Assembly (NCBI RefSeq): GCF_003353055.1
Contig: NZ_QKWJ01000015.1
Location: 62,001 to 126,000 of the forward strand
Source: Cupriavidus lacunae
Lineage (GTDB): Bacteria; Pseudomonadota; Gammaproteobacteria; Burkholderiales; Burkholderiaceae
Direction: 5' to 3'
Length of the DNA stretch: 64,000 nt
The position numbers were made by a program, and so were the translations under genes. The notes under the pieces were generated by a model that saw only the letters and a program-made list of their open reading frames with translations, was not told where the DNA came from and ran no database searches. Shown piece after piece: positions 56,372-64,000 of this stretch (the stretch's first letter is position 1; each line of letters begins with the position of its first letter).

Positions 56372-57181
56372 CTACTTGACCGAGACCACCTCGATTGTGC
56401 CGGCCTGCCCGTTCTGCACCACCTCCTGCTTCATGACCAGGCCCATGTCGGGGCAGTACCAGTCCGTGACGCTGGCGGTCGCCGGCGGCACCGACACGGT
56501 ATGGCCCGCCACCGTGACTGGCGCCATGGTCGTGGTGCGCTCGTAGCGGACCGGCCAACAGGATTTCTGGCCGAGGCGGGTAGGAATGGTCGCGCGCTTG
56601 CCGACGACCTTGCCGCCGATGGTGACCCTGGCGGACGGGATTTTGGCCTGGCCGGCGCTCTGGCCGGCCGCGGTCAGCTGCAGGTCCATGCGCACCGTCT
56701 GCGACTCGCCCGGCAGCCGCTGCCCTTCCGCTTCAATGACGCCGCCGTAGGCAAGGGTGCCGACCGCGCTGCTGTCGAGCATGCCCGATGCCGTGCCGGC
56801 GGCGCTCTTGCCCTCGACCTTGCCCGGCGCGCCGCCGCGCGAGATGGTCAGGCGGTCTTCGATCACCGCCATGGTGTAGTCCAGCCGCGTCTCGTTGGCC
56901 GAGCCGGCCGCGGCCACGTTTGACACGACGCTGATATTGGCATTGCACTGGCCCTTGCCCGACTTGCGCACGCCGGACACGGACATGGTCGCCGTGCCCG
57001 GCGCACCGCCCTGCATCGTCATGCGGATCTCGCCGCCGTCATGCGTCCACGGCGCGTCGCAGACGCCGGCCGAAGCGGCGGCCGGCAGCAACAGGGCCGC
57101 CAGGGCCAGGCTTGCGCCAAGCGCCGTGCGGCGGTCCAGGGATTGACGCGCGCTAGCGCGGTCGTCGGAATTCATGGACAT
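56372..57181 (-). CDS. Hypothetical exported protein
   Basis: The 269-aa protein (from MSMNSDD) has a signal peptide (RRTALGASLALAALLLPAAASAG). The mature part has two Cys pairs (VCDAPW, QCNAN; SCWPVRY, WYCPDMG) and beta-rich segments. I do not recognise it. GGAG precedes this ATG; another ATG 15 bases earlier is possible. It follows the OmpA-like gene by about 20 bp and probably works with it. Confidence 0.65.
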   Translation of the reverse strand: MSMNSDDRASARQSLDRRTALGASLALAALLLPAAASAGVCDAPWTHDGGEIRMTMQGGAPGTATMSVSGVRKSGKGQCNANISVVSNVAAAGSANETRLDYTMAVIEDRLTISRGGAPGKVEGKSAAGTASGMLDSSAVGTLAYGGVIEAEGQRLPGESQTVRMDLQLTAAGQSAGQAKIPSARVTIGGKVVGKRATIPTRLGQKSCWPVRYERTTTMAPVTVAGHTVSVPPATASVTDWYCPDMGLVMKQEVVQNGQAGTIEVVSVK

Positions 57182-57202
57182 CGCTCGGTTCTCCATGCGT
57201 CA

Positions 57203-58446
57203 TCACTGCCTGGCCAGCTCCACGCGGCGGTTCTGCGCGCGGCCGAATGGCGTGTCGTTGGGCATCAGCGGATGGGTGGCGCCATAGCCCCTGGCGTCGA
57301 GCCGGCCAGCGGGCACGCCGGCGCTCTCCAGGTAGTGCCTGACGGCGGCGGCGCGGCGCTCGGACAGCGGCTGGTTGCGCGCGTCGCCGCCGGTGCTGTC
57401 GGTATGCCCCTCCACGCGCAGGCGCCAGTCCGGGTGCGCCACCACCGCCTTGGCGGCACGGTCGAGCACGGGCAGGGCCGCCGCGCTCAGCACGTCGGAA
57501 TCGGTTTCGAAGTTGACGCCATAGAGCTGCACGCGGCCGGCACCCTCAAGCGCCTGGCCGATGGGATCGGGGGCGGCGTCGGCCTTCGGGAAGCACGGCG
57601 GCGCCTTGTCCGCCAGGCGCCAGCCGCCGGCTTCGCGCACGCTGTCGAAGGTGCGGGCATCGCCCTTCACCAGCGCGGCGTAGGCATGGCTGCCGTCCGG
57701 GCTGAATGCCATGGCGCCCTTCTCCGGCGCGCCCTCGGTGGTGCGCCGGAAGGCCAGCAGGGCGCCGTTTTCCAGCCCGCCGGAAATCGTGCCGAGCACC
57801 TGCGCAATCTTCATCTGCTTGTTGCTGTAGTCGCCTTCCACATAGCAGCCTTCGACCGCCGCGCCGTCCTGGTGGAGCAGCACGTAGCCGGAGGATCCGA
57901 ATTCCACCGGGAACTGGTAGATGCCGCCAACCTGGCGCACCTTGTCGGCCGCGGCCTCGGGCTTACCGTACGCCATGAACTGCTGCAGGCCGATCTGGCC
58001 TTCGTCCTGATCACCCGACCAGCGGTTGCCGGTCAGCGTCAGCCGCAGGGCCTCGGCCTTCACGGGCTGGGGCAGCGGCACGCGGGTATCGTAGCCGTCC
58101 TGCCCCGGCAGGTCCGCGTCGTAGATTACGGCCCAGGGGCCTTGCACGCCTCCTGCGGAGGCCTCGACCCGGGCATGGCGCGCATTGCTTCGCGCCCCCG
58201 CATCGGAAAGGCCGCGGAAGCGCAGCACGTCGACGGAAGAGGCCTGCGCCAGCGCAATCACCAGTTCCTGCCGGCTGCCATTGCGCATAAAGCCGGCATG
58301 GTCCGGAATCTCATTGAGCAGCGGATACCACGAGCGGTCTTCCTTGTCGCGGTTGACCACGAAAGCGCCGGACAGCCGGCCACGGCCAGCAATGCCATGA
58401 CGCCCAGGCCGATGGCGGCTTTGCGGGTCGTCAGTCCCAACGTCAT
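57203..58446 (-). pseudogene. OmpA-family lipoprotein gene with an N-terminal frameshift
   Basis: The 3' frame (57203-58360) encodes a C-terminal OmpA peptidoglycan-binding domain: NFETDSDVL, LRVEGHTDSTGG, NQPLSERRAAAV, RGYGATHP, and RRVEL. It has no signal peptide and would have to start at a GTG. Just upstream a second frame encodes a perfect export signal (MTLGLTTRKAAIGLGVMALL, then AVAGC) from an ATG at 58446. One missing base near 58372-58378 would join the frames. It may be a real frameshift, a phase-variable site or a sequencing error. Confidence 0.65.
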
Positions 58447-58770
58447 TGCGTTCAAAGCGCTTCCCCTTCTTCTTTTTGTGATGCCGCCCTGCGGCATGAA
58501 CCCGAGGTTACACAACAACAGCAATACCAAACAATCGCGATTAAGCATATTTGTCGAGTTTGTCGATTATTGCGTCGAGCTGTTCAGGCCTGGCTCGCCA
58601 ATAGCTCACAAATTCTTACAAATCCGCACCGCACCCACTGCTTGCACAAACCGTCGGATCTCCATGCCGCGCGCGGCGGCAGGGTCCTTACCAGGAGCCC
58701 TCCGGGACTTTTCGGTAAACTGTCGGCATTCCGGGACGCGCCGCGTCCCGCAGCCTGCGCAGTCCCCCTC
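58447..58770. other. Intergenic region between the OmpA-like and methyltransferase genes
   Basis: This divergent 324-bp gap is AT-rich at 58500-58620 and holds repeats of TTGTCGA near 58553-58566. A hairpin (GGGACGCG / CGCGTCCC) lies about 20 bases before the methyltransferase ATG. I see no gene in it. Confidence 0.4.
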
Positions 58771-59613
58771 ATGTCAAATACCCACGAAATCCGCCCCGGC
58801 CAGTCCATCGAACTGCTCAAGGAACTCCATATCCTGACGCGCGACGGCAAGATGAACCAGGACAGCCGGCGCAAGCTCAAGCAGGTCTACCACCTGTTCC
58901 AGTTCATCGAACCGCTGCTGCAGGAGGTCAAGGCCGAGCGCGGCCGCGTCTCGCTGGTGGACCACGGCGCCGGCAAGTCGTACCTGGGCTTTATCCTCTA
59001 CGACCTGTTCTTCAAGACGCTGCAGGACGACTCGCACATCTACGGCATCGAAACCCGTGAAGAACTGGTGAAGACCTCGCAGGCGCTGGCCGCGCGGCTG
59101 GGCTTTCCGGGGATGTCGTTCCTGAACCTGTCGGTGGCGGATTCGATCACGTCGCCGCAGTTGCCGCCCACCGTCGACGTCGTCACAGCGCTGCATGCGT
59201 GCAATACCGCGACCGACGATGCGATCCGCTTTGCGCTGGCCAAGGAGGCGCGCCATATCGTGCTGGTGCCGTGCTGCCAGGCCGAGGTGGCCAGCGTGCT
59301 GCGCAAGCACAAGGGCAAGCTGCTGGCGGGCAACCCGCTGACGGAGATCTGGCGCCACCCGCTGCATACGCGCGAGTTCGGCAGCCAGGTGACCAACGTG
59401 CTGCGTTGCCTGCAGCTGGAGGCGCACGGCTACCAGGTCAGCGTGACCGAGCTGGTGGGCTGGGAACACTCGATGAAGAACGAGCTGATCATCGCGCAGT
59501 ACAAGGACCTGCCGCGGCGCCGCCCGGCCGAGCGGCTGGAAGAAGTGCTGGAAAGGCTGGGACTGGAAGAAATGCGCGAGCGCTTCTTTACCGCGCCGGT
59601 GCCTGCCGCGTAA
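58771..59613 (+). CDS. Class I SAM-dependent methyltransferase (Methyltransf_32-like)
   Basis: The 280-aa protein has a Rossmann SAM site VSLVDHGAGKSYLGFILYDL (about 60) and an acidic motif HIYGIETRE. VVTALHACNTATDDAI and HIVLVPCCQAEVA follow. This is the pattern of Methyltransf_32 proteins; some methylate RNA or protein, the target here is unknown. The ATG at 58771 gives a normal length. Confidence 0.82.
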   Translation: MSNTHEIRPGQSIELLKELHILTRDGKMNQDSRRKLKQVYHLFQFIEPLLQEVKAERGRVSLVDHGAGKSYLGFILYDLFFKTLQDDSHIYGIETREELVKTSQALAARLGFPGMSFLNLSVADSITSPQLPPTVDVVTALHACNTATDDAIRFALAKEARHIVLVPCCQAEVASVLRKHKGKLLAGNPLTEIWRHPLHTREFGSQVTNVLRCLQLEAHGYQVSVTELVGWEHSMKNELIIAQYKDLPRRRPAERLEEVLERLGLEEMRERFFTAPVPAA

Positions 59614-60189
59614 TCAGCCTTTTTCGGGCTCGTCCTCGCCCGCCATCCAGCGCTGCCAGCCGTCGTGGCCCAGGCGGCGCATGGTGGCCTGGTTGCGCTC
59701 GTAGATGTCCGCCGCATCCGGGAACGCCGCCGCCGCGCGGGCGATGGAATCCTCGCGCAGCAGGTGCAGGATCGGATACGGCGCGCGGTTGGTGTAGTTC
59801 TCGATATCGTCCGGCTCGGTCCCGGCAAACTGGTACTGCGGATGGAAGCTGGCGATCTGCAGCGTGCCTTCCAGCCCGAGGCTGCCAAGCAGGCGCTCGG
59901 CAAAATACAGCAGGTCGTTGAAGTCGAGGAAATCGGCCACCGCATCCGGCAGGATCAGCAGCGTCGTGTCGATCTGGTCGGGGTCGGCATCGGCCAGCAG
60001 GCGCAGTTCGCGCTCAAGGTCGTCCATCGCGTCCGGCGCCTCAGTGACGGTGCTGACCACGTAGCGCACCTGCTCCTTCACATACACGCTCTTGGCAAAC
60101 GGGCACAGGTTGAGCCCGATCACGGCGCGCTCCAGCCAGTGGCGGGTGGCGGCGATGACGGTGTCTGCGGAGTGAGTAGCGGAGGACAT
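59614..60189 (-). CDS. DUF1415 family protein
   Basis: The 191-aa protein has the family motifs VIGLNLCPFAKSVY (about 26-39), FHPQYQFAGTEPDDIENYTN and RAPYPILHLLRE. The function is unknown; the CPFA segment suggests redox or metal chemistry but this is a guess. The ATG at 60189 is preferred to a TTG 18 bases earlier. Confidence 0.87.
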   Translation of the reverse strand: MSSATHSADTVIAATRHWLERAVIGLNLCPFAKSVYVKEQVRYVVSTVTEAPDAMDDLERELRLLADADPDQIDTTLLILPDAVADFLDFNDLLYFAERLLGSLGLEGTLQIASFHPQYQFAGTEPDDIENYTNRAPYPILHLLREDSIARAAAAFPDAADIYERNQATMRRLGHDGWQRWMAGEDEPEKG

Positions 60190-60279
60190 GATGGCGATGC
60201 GCGGCAAAGCCTCATTCTAGCGCTGCCGCAGGCTCTATAATCCGCGGCGGAAACACCCCCGCCCCTGCCGAGCCTCCCG

Positions 60280-61545
60280 ATGCCCCCTTGCGCCACTTCC
60301 ACCCCTTCCCAAGCCTGCCTCGACGTTGCCGTCATCGGCGGCGGCCCGGCCGGGCTGATGGCGGCCGAAGTGCTGGCGGCGCAGGGTGCCAGCGTGGCCG
60401 TCTACGACGCCATGCCGTCGGTCGGGCGCAAGTTCCTGATGGCCGGCAAGGGCGGCATGAACCTGACCCACGCGGAGCCGGAGCCGGCCTTCCTGGGCCG
60501 CTACGGCGCCCGCACCGCGCAGATCGCGCCGATGCTGGCGGGCTTCGGCCCGCAGCCCCTGCGCGACTGGGTGCACGGGCTTGGCATCGAGACCTTCGTC
60601 GGCAGTTCCGGCCGCGTCTTCCCGACCGACATGAAGGCCGCGCCGATGCTGCGCGCCTGGCTGCACCGCCTGCGCGAGTCCGGCGTGCAGTTCCATATGC
60701 GCCACCGCTGGCTGGGCTGGAATGAAGGCGCGCCGCACGCGCTGCGCTTTGCCACGCCGCACGGCGAAACGGTCGTGCAGGCGCGCGCCGTGGTGCTGGC
60801 GCTGGGCGGCGCCAGCTGGGCACGGCTGGGATCGGACGGCGCGTGGGTGCCGCGGCTGGCCGAGCGCGGCGTCGAGATCGCCCCGCTGCGTCCCGCCAAC
60901 TGCGGCTTCGATGTGGCATGGAGCGAAGCGTTCGCCGGGCGCTTTGCCGGCGAGCCGGTCAAGCCGGTCGCCATCGCCCTGACTGACCATGACGGACAAG
61001 CGCACTACCGCCAGGGCGAGTTCGTCATCAGCGCAACCGGCATCGAAGGCAGCCTGGTCTATGCACTGTCCGCGCCGATCCGCGACCGCATCGAAGCCGA
61101 TGGCGACACCACCATCCACCTCGACCTGCTGCCCGCGCACAGCGCGGAACACGTCAGCGCGCAGGTGAAGCATCCGCGCGGTGCGCGTTCGCTGTCGAGC
61201 CACCTGCAAAGCCGGCTCGGCCTCACCGGCGTCAAGGCCGGGCTGCTGCGTGAATGCCTGTCGAAGGAAGCGATGCACGACGCCGACACGCTGGCCGCAT
61301 CGATCAAGGCGCTGCCGCTGCGGCTGCTGCGCGCACGGCCCATCGACGAAGTGATCAGCAGCGCTGGCGGCGTGCGCTTCGAAGCGATGGATGAAGGGTT
61401 GATGCTGCGCGCGCTGCCCGGCGTGTTCTGCGCGGGCGAGATGCTGGACTGGGAGGCACCCACCGGCGGCTACCTGCTGTCGGCGTGCTTTGCCAGCGGG
61501 CGCACCGCGGCGCTGGGGGCCGCGGCTTACCTCAAGCAGGCTTAG
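60280..61545 (+). CDS. HI0933/BaiN-like flavoprotein (TIGR03862-type)
   Basis: The 421-aa protein has an N-terminal FAD motif VAVIGGGPAGLMAAEVLA (about 16-33) and GRKFLMAGKGGMNLTH, the signature of HI0933-type flavoproteins. The C-terminal GVFCAGEMLDWEAPTGGYLL closes the FAD domain. Members are reductases of largely unknown substrate. Its stop overlaps the convergent flavoprotein gene by 4 bases. Confidence 0.85.
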   Translation: MPPCATSTPSQACLDVAVIGGGPAGLMAAEVLAAQGASVAVYDAMPSVGRKFLMAGKGGMNLTHAEPEPAFLGRYGARTAQIAPMLAGFGPQPLRDWVHGLGIETFVGSSGRVFPTDMKAAPMLRAWLHRLRESGVQFHMRHRWLGWNEGAPHALRFATPHGETVVQARAVVLALGGASWARLGSDGAWVPRLAERGVEIAPLRPANCGFDVAWSEAFAGRFAGEPVKPVAIALTDHDGQAHYRQGEFVISATGIEGSLVYALSAPIRDRIEADGDTTIHLDLLPAHSAEHVSAQVKHPRGARSLSSHLQSRLGLTGVKAGLLRECLSKEAMHDADTLAASIKALPLRLLRARPIDEVISSAGGVRFEAMDEGLMLRALPGVFCAGEMLDWEAPTGGYLLSACFASGRTAALGAAAYLKQA

Positions 61546-63167
61546 GCGGGCTTGTCGCCGACGATGCTGAGCGCCACGGCCTCGGCCACTTCGATGCCGT
61601 CGATCGCCGCGGAGTAGATGCCGCCGGCATAGCCCGCGCCCTCGCCCGCCGGGTACAGGCCCTTCACATTGATGCTCTGGTAGTCATCGTTGTTGCGGCG
61701 GATGCGCAGCGGCGACGAGGTGCGCGTCTCCACGCCGGTCAGCACGGCGTCATGCAGCGCAAAGCCGGGCAGCTTCTTGTCGATCTCGGGGATGCCCTCG
61801 CGGATCGCCTCGATTACGTAATCAGGCAACGCGGTGCTCAGGTCGGTCGGCGTCACGCCGGGCTTGTACGAGGGCTCGACCGAGCCCAGTGCCGTAGACG
61901 CCCGGCCCGCGATGAAATCGCCCACCAGTTGACCCGGCGCACAGTAGTTGCTACCGCCCAATTCGAATGCGCGCTCTTCCCACTTGCGTTGGAACTCGAT
62001 GCCGGCCAGCGGGCCGCCGGGATAGTCCTCCGGCGTGATGCCGACCACGATGCCCGCATTGGCGTTGCGCTCGGCGCGCCTGTACTGGCTCATGCCATTG
62101 GTGACTACGCGGCCCGGCTCGGACGCGGCCGCCACCACCGTGCCACCCGGGCACATGCAGAAGCTGTACACCGAACGGCCATTGCTGCAGTGATGCACGA
62201 CCTTGTAGTCGGCCGCGCCCAGCAGCTTGTTGCCGGCGAACTTGCCGAAGCGGCTGCGGTTGATCAGCCCCTGCGGATGCTCGATGCGGAAGCCCAGCGA
62301 GAACGGCTTGGCCTCCATGAACACGCCGCGGTCATGCAGCATCTGGAAGGTGTCGCGCGCGCTGTGGCCCACCGCCATGATCACGTGGTCGGCTTCCAGG
62401 TATTCGCCGTTGGACAGCTTCAGGCCGCGCACCTGGCCGCCGTCGATGTCGATATCGTCCACGCGCGTCTCGAAGCGGATCTCGCCGCCCAGCCCGGTGA
62501 TCTCGGCGCGCATCTTCTCGACCATGCTCACCAGCCGGAAGGTGCCGATATGCGGGCGTGCCTTGTACAGGATGTCTTCCGGCGCGCCGGCGCGCACGAA
62601 CTCATTGAGCACCTTGCGGCCATAGTGCTTCGGGTCCTTGATCTGGCTGTACAGCTTGCCGTCCGAGAACGTGCCCGCGCCGCCTTCGCCGAACTGCACG
62701 TTCGACTCGGGGTTGAGCACGCTCTTGCGCCACAGGCCGAAGGTGTCCTTGGTGCGCTCGCGCACTGCCTTGCCGCGCTCCAGGATGATGGGGCGGAAGC
62801 CCGACTGCGCCAGGATCAGCCCGGCCAGCAGGCCGCACGGCCCCATGCCGATCACCACCGGGCGCGGATGCGTGCTGCCCGCCTGCGCACGCGCGACGTA
62901 GCGGTATTCCATGTCGGGCGTCACGCTCCAGTGCGGCTTGCCGGCCATGCGCTTGATGGCCGCGGCCTCGTCCTGCACCTCGATATCGATGATGTAGGTC
63001 AGCTTGATATCCGAGCGCTTGCGCGCATCGTGGGCACGGCGGAACACGGTATAGCCGATCAGGCCGTCCCCCTTGACGCCGATCTGCGCGGCGCCGGCGC
63101 GCACGGCGGCGTCCAGGTCGCTTTCGGTATGGTCGAGCGGGAGTTTGACTTCACTTAGACGTAGCAT
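61542..63167 (-). CDS. Uncharacterised FAD-dependent dehydrogenase (COG2509-like)
   Basis: The 541-aa protein has an N-terminal domain with alpha/beta pattern (MLRLSEVKLPLDHTESDL), then FAD motif VIGMGPCGLLAGLILAQSGF (about 105) and NVQFGEGGAGTFSDGKL. The C-terminal region includes GEGAGYAGGIYSAAIDG. Substrate unknown. The ATG at 63167 is chosen for family length. Confidence 0.85.
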   Translation of the reverse strand: MLRLSEVKLPLDHTESDLDAAVRAGAAQIGVKGDGLIGYTVFRRAHDARKRSDIKLTYIIDIEVQDEAAAIKRMAGKPHWSVTPDMEYRYVARAQAGSTHPRPVVIGMGPCGLLAGLILAQSGFRPIILERGKAVRERTKDTFGLWRKSVLNPESNVQFGEGGAGTFSDGKLYSQIKDPKHYGRKVLNEFVRAGAPEDILYKARPHIGTFRLVSMVEKMRAEITGLGGEIRFETRVDDIDIDGGQVRGLKLSNGEYLEADHVIMAVGHSARDTFQMLHDRGVFMEAKPFSLGFRIEHPQGLINRSRFGKFAGNKLLGAADYKVVHHCSNGRSVYSFCMCPGGTVVAAASEPGRVVTNGMSQYRRAERNANAGIVVGITPEDYPGGPLAGIEFQRKWEERAFELGGSNYCAPGQLVGDFIAGRASTALGSVEPSYKPGVTPTDLSTALPDYVIEAIREGIPEIDKKLPGFALHDAVLTGVETRTSSPLRIRRNNDDYQSINVKGLYPAGEGAGYAGGIYSAAIDGIEVAEAVALSIVGDKPA

Positions 63168-63234
63168 GGGGAACCCGAGAACTGCGGCCGGGGGGTTGGG
63201 CACACCAATGTGCCAGGCCGGCCGGACCGCAATT

Positions 63235-63606
63235 TTATAGTCTTTCGGGCGCGGGGTCGGGAATCTGGCCGGATACGGGCTGCCGGGCCGTGCCGGCGCG
63301 GCGCCAGGACAACGCCAACCAGGCTTTCAGCCGGGGCAGCCAGCCCGGCGGGGCCGTGAGCGACAGTGCGCCGGCGCGGCTTGCCGACACCGCCAGCCAG
63401 CCGCGCGCGGGCACGATCCACGTGTCGCCCGCGCGCAGGCGCCGTTGTGGGACATGGCAAGTGTCGGCGAGCCATTGCGGCGGCCCGGCCACCTCCAGCT
63501 CGCCCGCGCCGGCATGCAGCACGGTGCCTGCCGCCACGCGCAGGCGCAAGCACTGCCCGGCCACCAGTGGCACCACGGTTGATATGTCGTTCAGATCGCT
63601 TTTCAT
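63235..63606 (-). CDS. DUF2917 family protein
   Basis: The 123-aa protein shows the DUF2917 cupin-like pattern: LVAGQCLRLRVAAGTVLHAG, VAGPPQWLADTCH, RRLRAGDTWIVPARGWLAVS. It has no signal peptide. It diverges from a MocR-like regulator; this pairing is frequent in betaproteobacteria and suggests regulation by it. Function unknown. Confidence 0.8.
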   Translation of the reverse strand: MKSDLNDISTVVPLVAGQCLRLRVAAGTVLHAGAGELEVAGPPQWLADTCHVPQRRLRAGDTWIVPARGWLAVSASRAGALSLTAPPGWLPRLKAWLALSWRRAGTARQPVSGQIPDPAPERL

Positions 63607-63721
63607 GGCAGGACTCCGGTAGCAGGCACAGGACTCCAGCCTATCGACCGGCCACCGTATGCGGCAGGCACACCGCTGTACCATCTGGACCAGAACAGCA
63701 ACCAGGATTTGCGGCTGTTAC

Positions 63722-63746
63722 GATACAGGGGCCCCGCCTCTGTATC
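63722..63746. promoter_or_regulatory. Inverted repeat in the DUF2917/MocR gap
   Basis: GATACAGGGGC and GCCTCTGTATC pair with one mismatch around 3 bases. Nearby TACCATCTGGACC (63676 onward) looks like a MocR-type operator half. Both could bind the regulator. Confidence 0.4.
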
Positions 63747-63781
63747 TGTACCGATGCGGCCAACCCCGCCACGATGCCCCC

Positions 63782-64000
63782 ATGGACACCACCCCGCTCT
63801 ATCGCCAGCTTGCCGGCCACTACCGCCGCGCCATTGAATCCGGCACGCTCGCCGCCGGCGACCGCATGCCGTCGGTGCGCGCACTGATGGCGCTGCACAG
63901 CGTGAGCCTGTCCACCGCGCTGCAGGCATGCCGGCAACTGGAAAGCGACGGCCTGCTCGAAGCGCGCCCGCGCTCGGGCTATTTTGTTGCCGCGCCGCTG
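63782..64000 (+). CDS. MocR-like GntR/aminotransferase-type regulator, partial
   Basis: Only the first 73 codons lie in the window. They give a GntR winged helix: LYRQLAGHYRRAIESGTLAA, GDRMPSVRALMALHSVS, and LEARPRSGYFVA. This N-terminus is typical of MocR regulators, which carry a PLP-binding aminotransferase-like domain after it; that domain is beyond the end, so the class is inferred. Confidence 0.75.
   Translation, partial: MDTTPLYRQLAGHYRRAIESGTLAAGDRMPSVRALMALHSVSLSTALQACRQLESDGLLEARPRSGYFVAAPL

Noticed and set aside
54692-56923. 743-codon plus-strand frame opposite the FapA-like gene
   Set aside because: Antisense shadow; no ribosome site or recognisable domain.

Overview
The window looks like part of the main chromosome of a betaproteobacterium of the Burkholderiaceae, most likely Cupriavidus or a close Ralstonia relative. 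The evidence is very high GC with strong third-position bias, the gene order ilvB-ilvH-ilvC-psd-pssA, and the protein families present. Examples are the DUF3619/DUF3106 genes beside an ECF-type sigma factor, a Gram-negative porin ending in Phe, PuuD-type urate oxidase, and DUF2917 beside a MocR-like regulator. The genus is inferred from family resemblance, not from a database search. Most of the window is densely packed core or conserved metabolism.

Layout. 1-5.7 kb (minus): branched-chain amino acid synthesis (ilvBHC), then phosphatidylserine synthesis and decarboxylation (psd, pssA), with a possible ilv leader peptide. 5.7-13.2 kb (plus): sigma factor, DUF3619, DUF3106, an RDD protein, a lipase-like hydrolase, an LpxH-like phosphoesterase, a GT4 glycosyltransferase, diacylglycerol kinase, a TetR regulator and a LOG-family enzyme. 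13.2-17.6 kb (minus): DUF924, truncated haemoglobin, an orphan FtsX-type permease and DUF4126. 17.7-20.3 kb: a ModE-like regulator divergent from a tungstate-binding protein, then a GrpB protein. 20.3-37.9 kb: a large purine/ureide catabolic region with LysR, xdhABC, an adenine/adenosine deaminase and guaD. Next come a fatty-acid desaturase, a Mn2+ riboswitch with its UPF0016 transporter, and a lipoprotein. The region closes with puuD-hiuH divergent from gntR-uacT-puuE-uraD. 38-47 kb: porin, maeB, a DUF4136 lipoprotein, pepN, fbp and tRNA-Thr(CGT). 47.3-50.3 kb: a looser, less GC-rich accessory patch next to the tRNA, with a secreted hypothetical protein, a DUF4337/ParB-like pair, two related small membrane proteins and a truncated IS110-type transposase. 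50.3-64 kb: ppk2, a berberine-bridge-type oxidase, a CapA-like protein, a 51-aa membrane protein, a FapA-like polymer protein, a frameshifted OmpA lipoprotein gene, a methyltransferase, DUF1415, two flavoproteins, DUF2917 and the start of a MocR-type regulator.

How genes work together. The purine region encodes a nearly complete path: adenine to hypoxanthine and guanine to xanthine, then urate, 5-hydroxyisourate, OHCU, allantoin and allantoate. It includes a urate/xanthine permease and two regulators. No allantoate-degrading gene is seen here. The palindrome ATTGTYRACAAT occurs at three places around hiuH/gntR, and two copies sit on the -35 and -10 of a good promoter, so the GntR protein probably controls both transcripts. 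The ModE-like regulator and tungstate-binding protein lie beside the molybdenum enzyme genes, but their membrane and ATPase partners are absent from the window.
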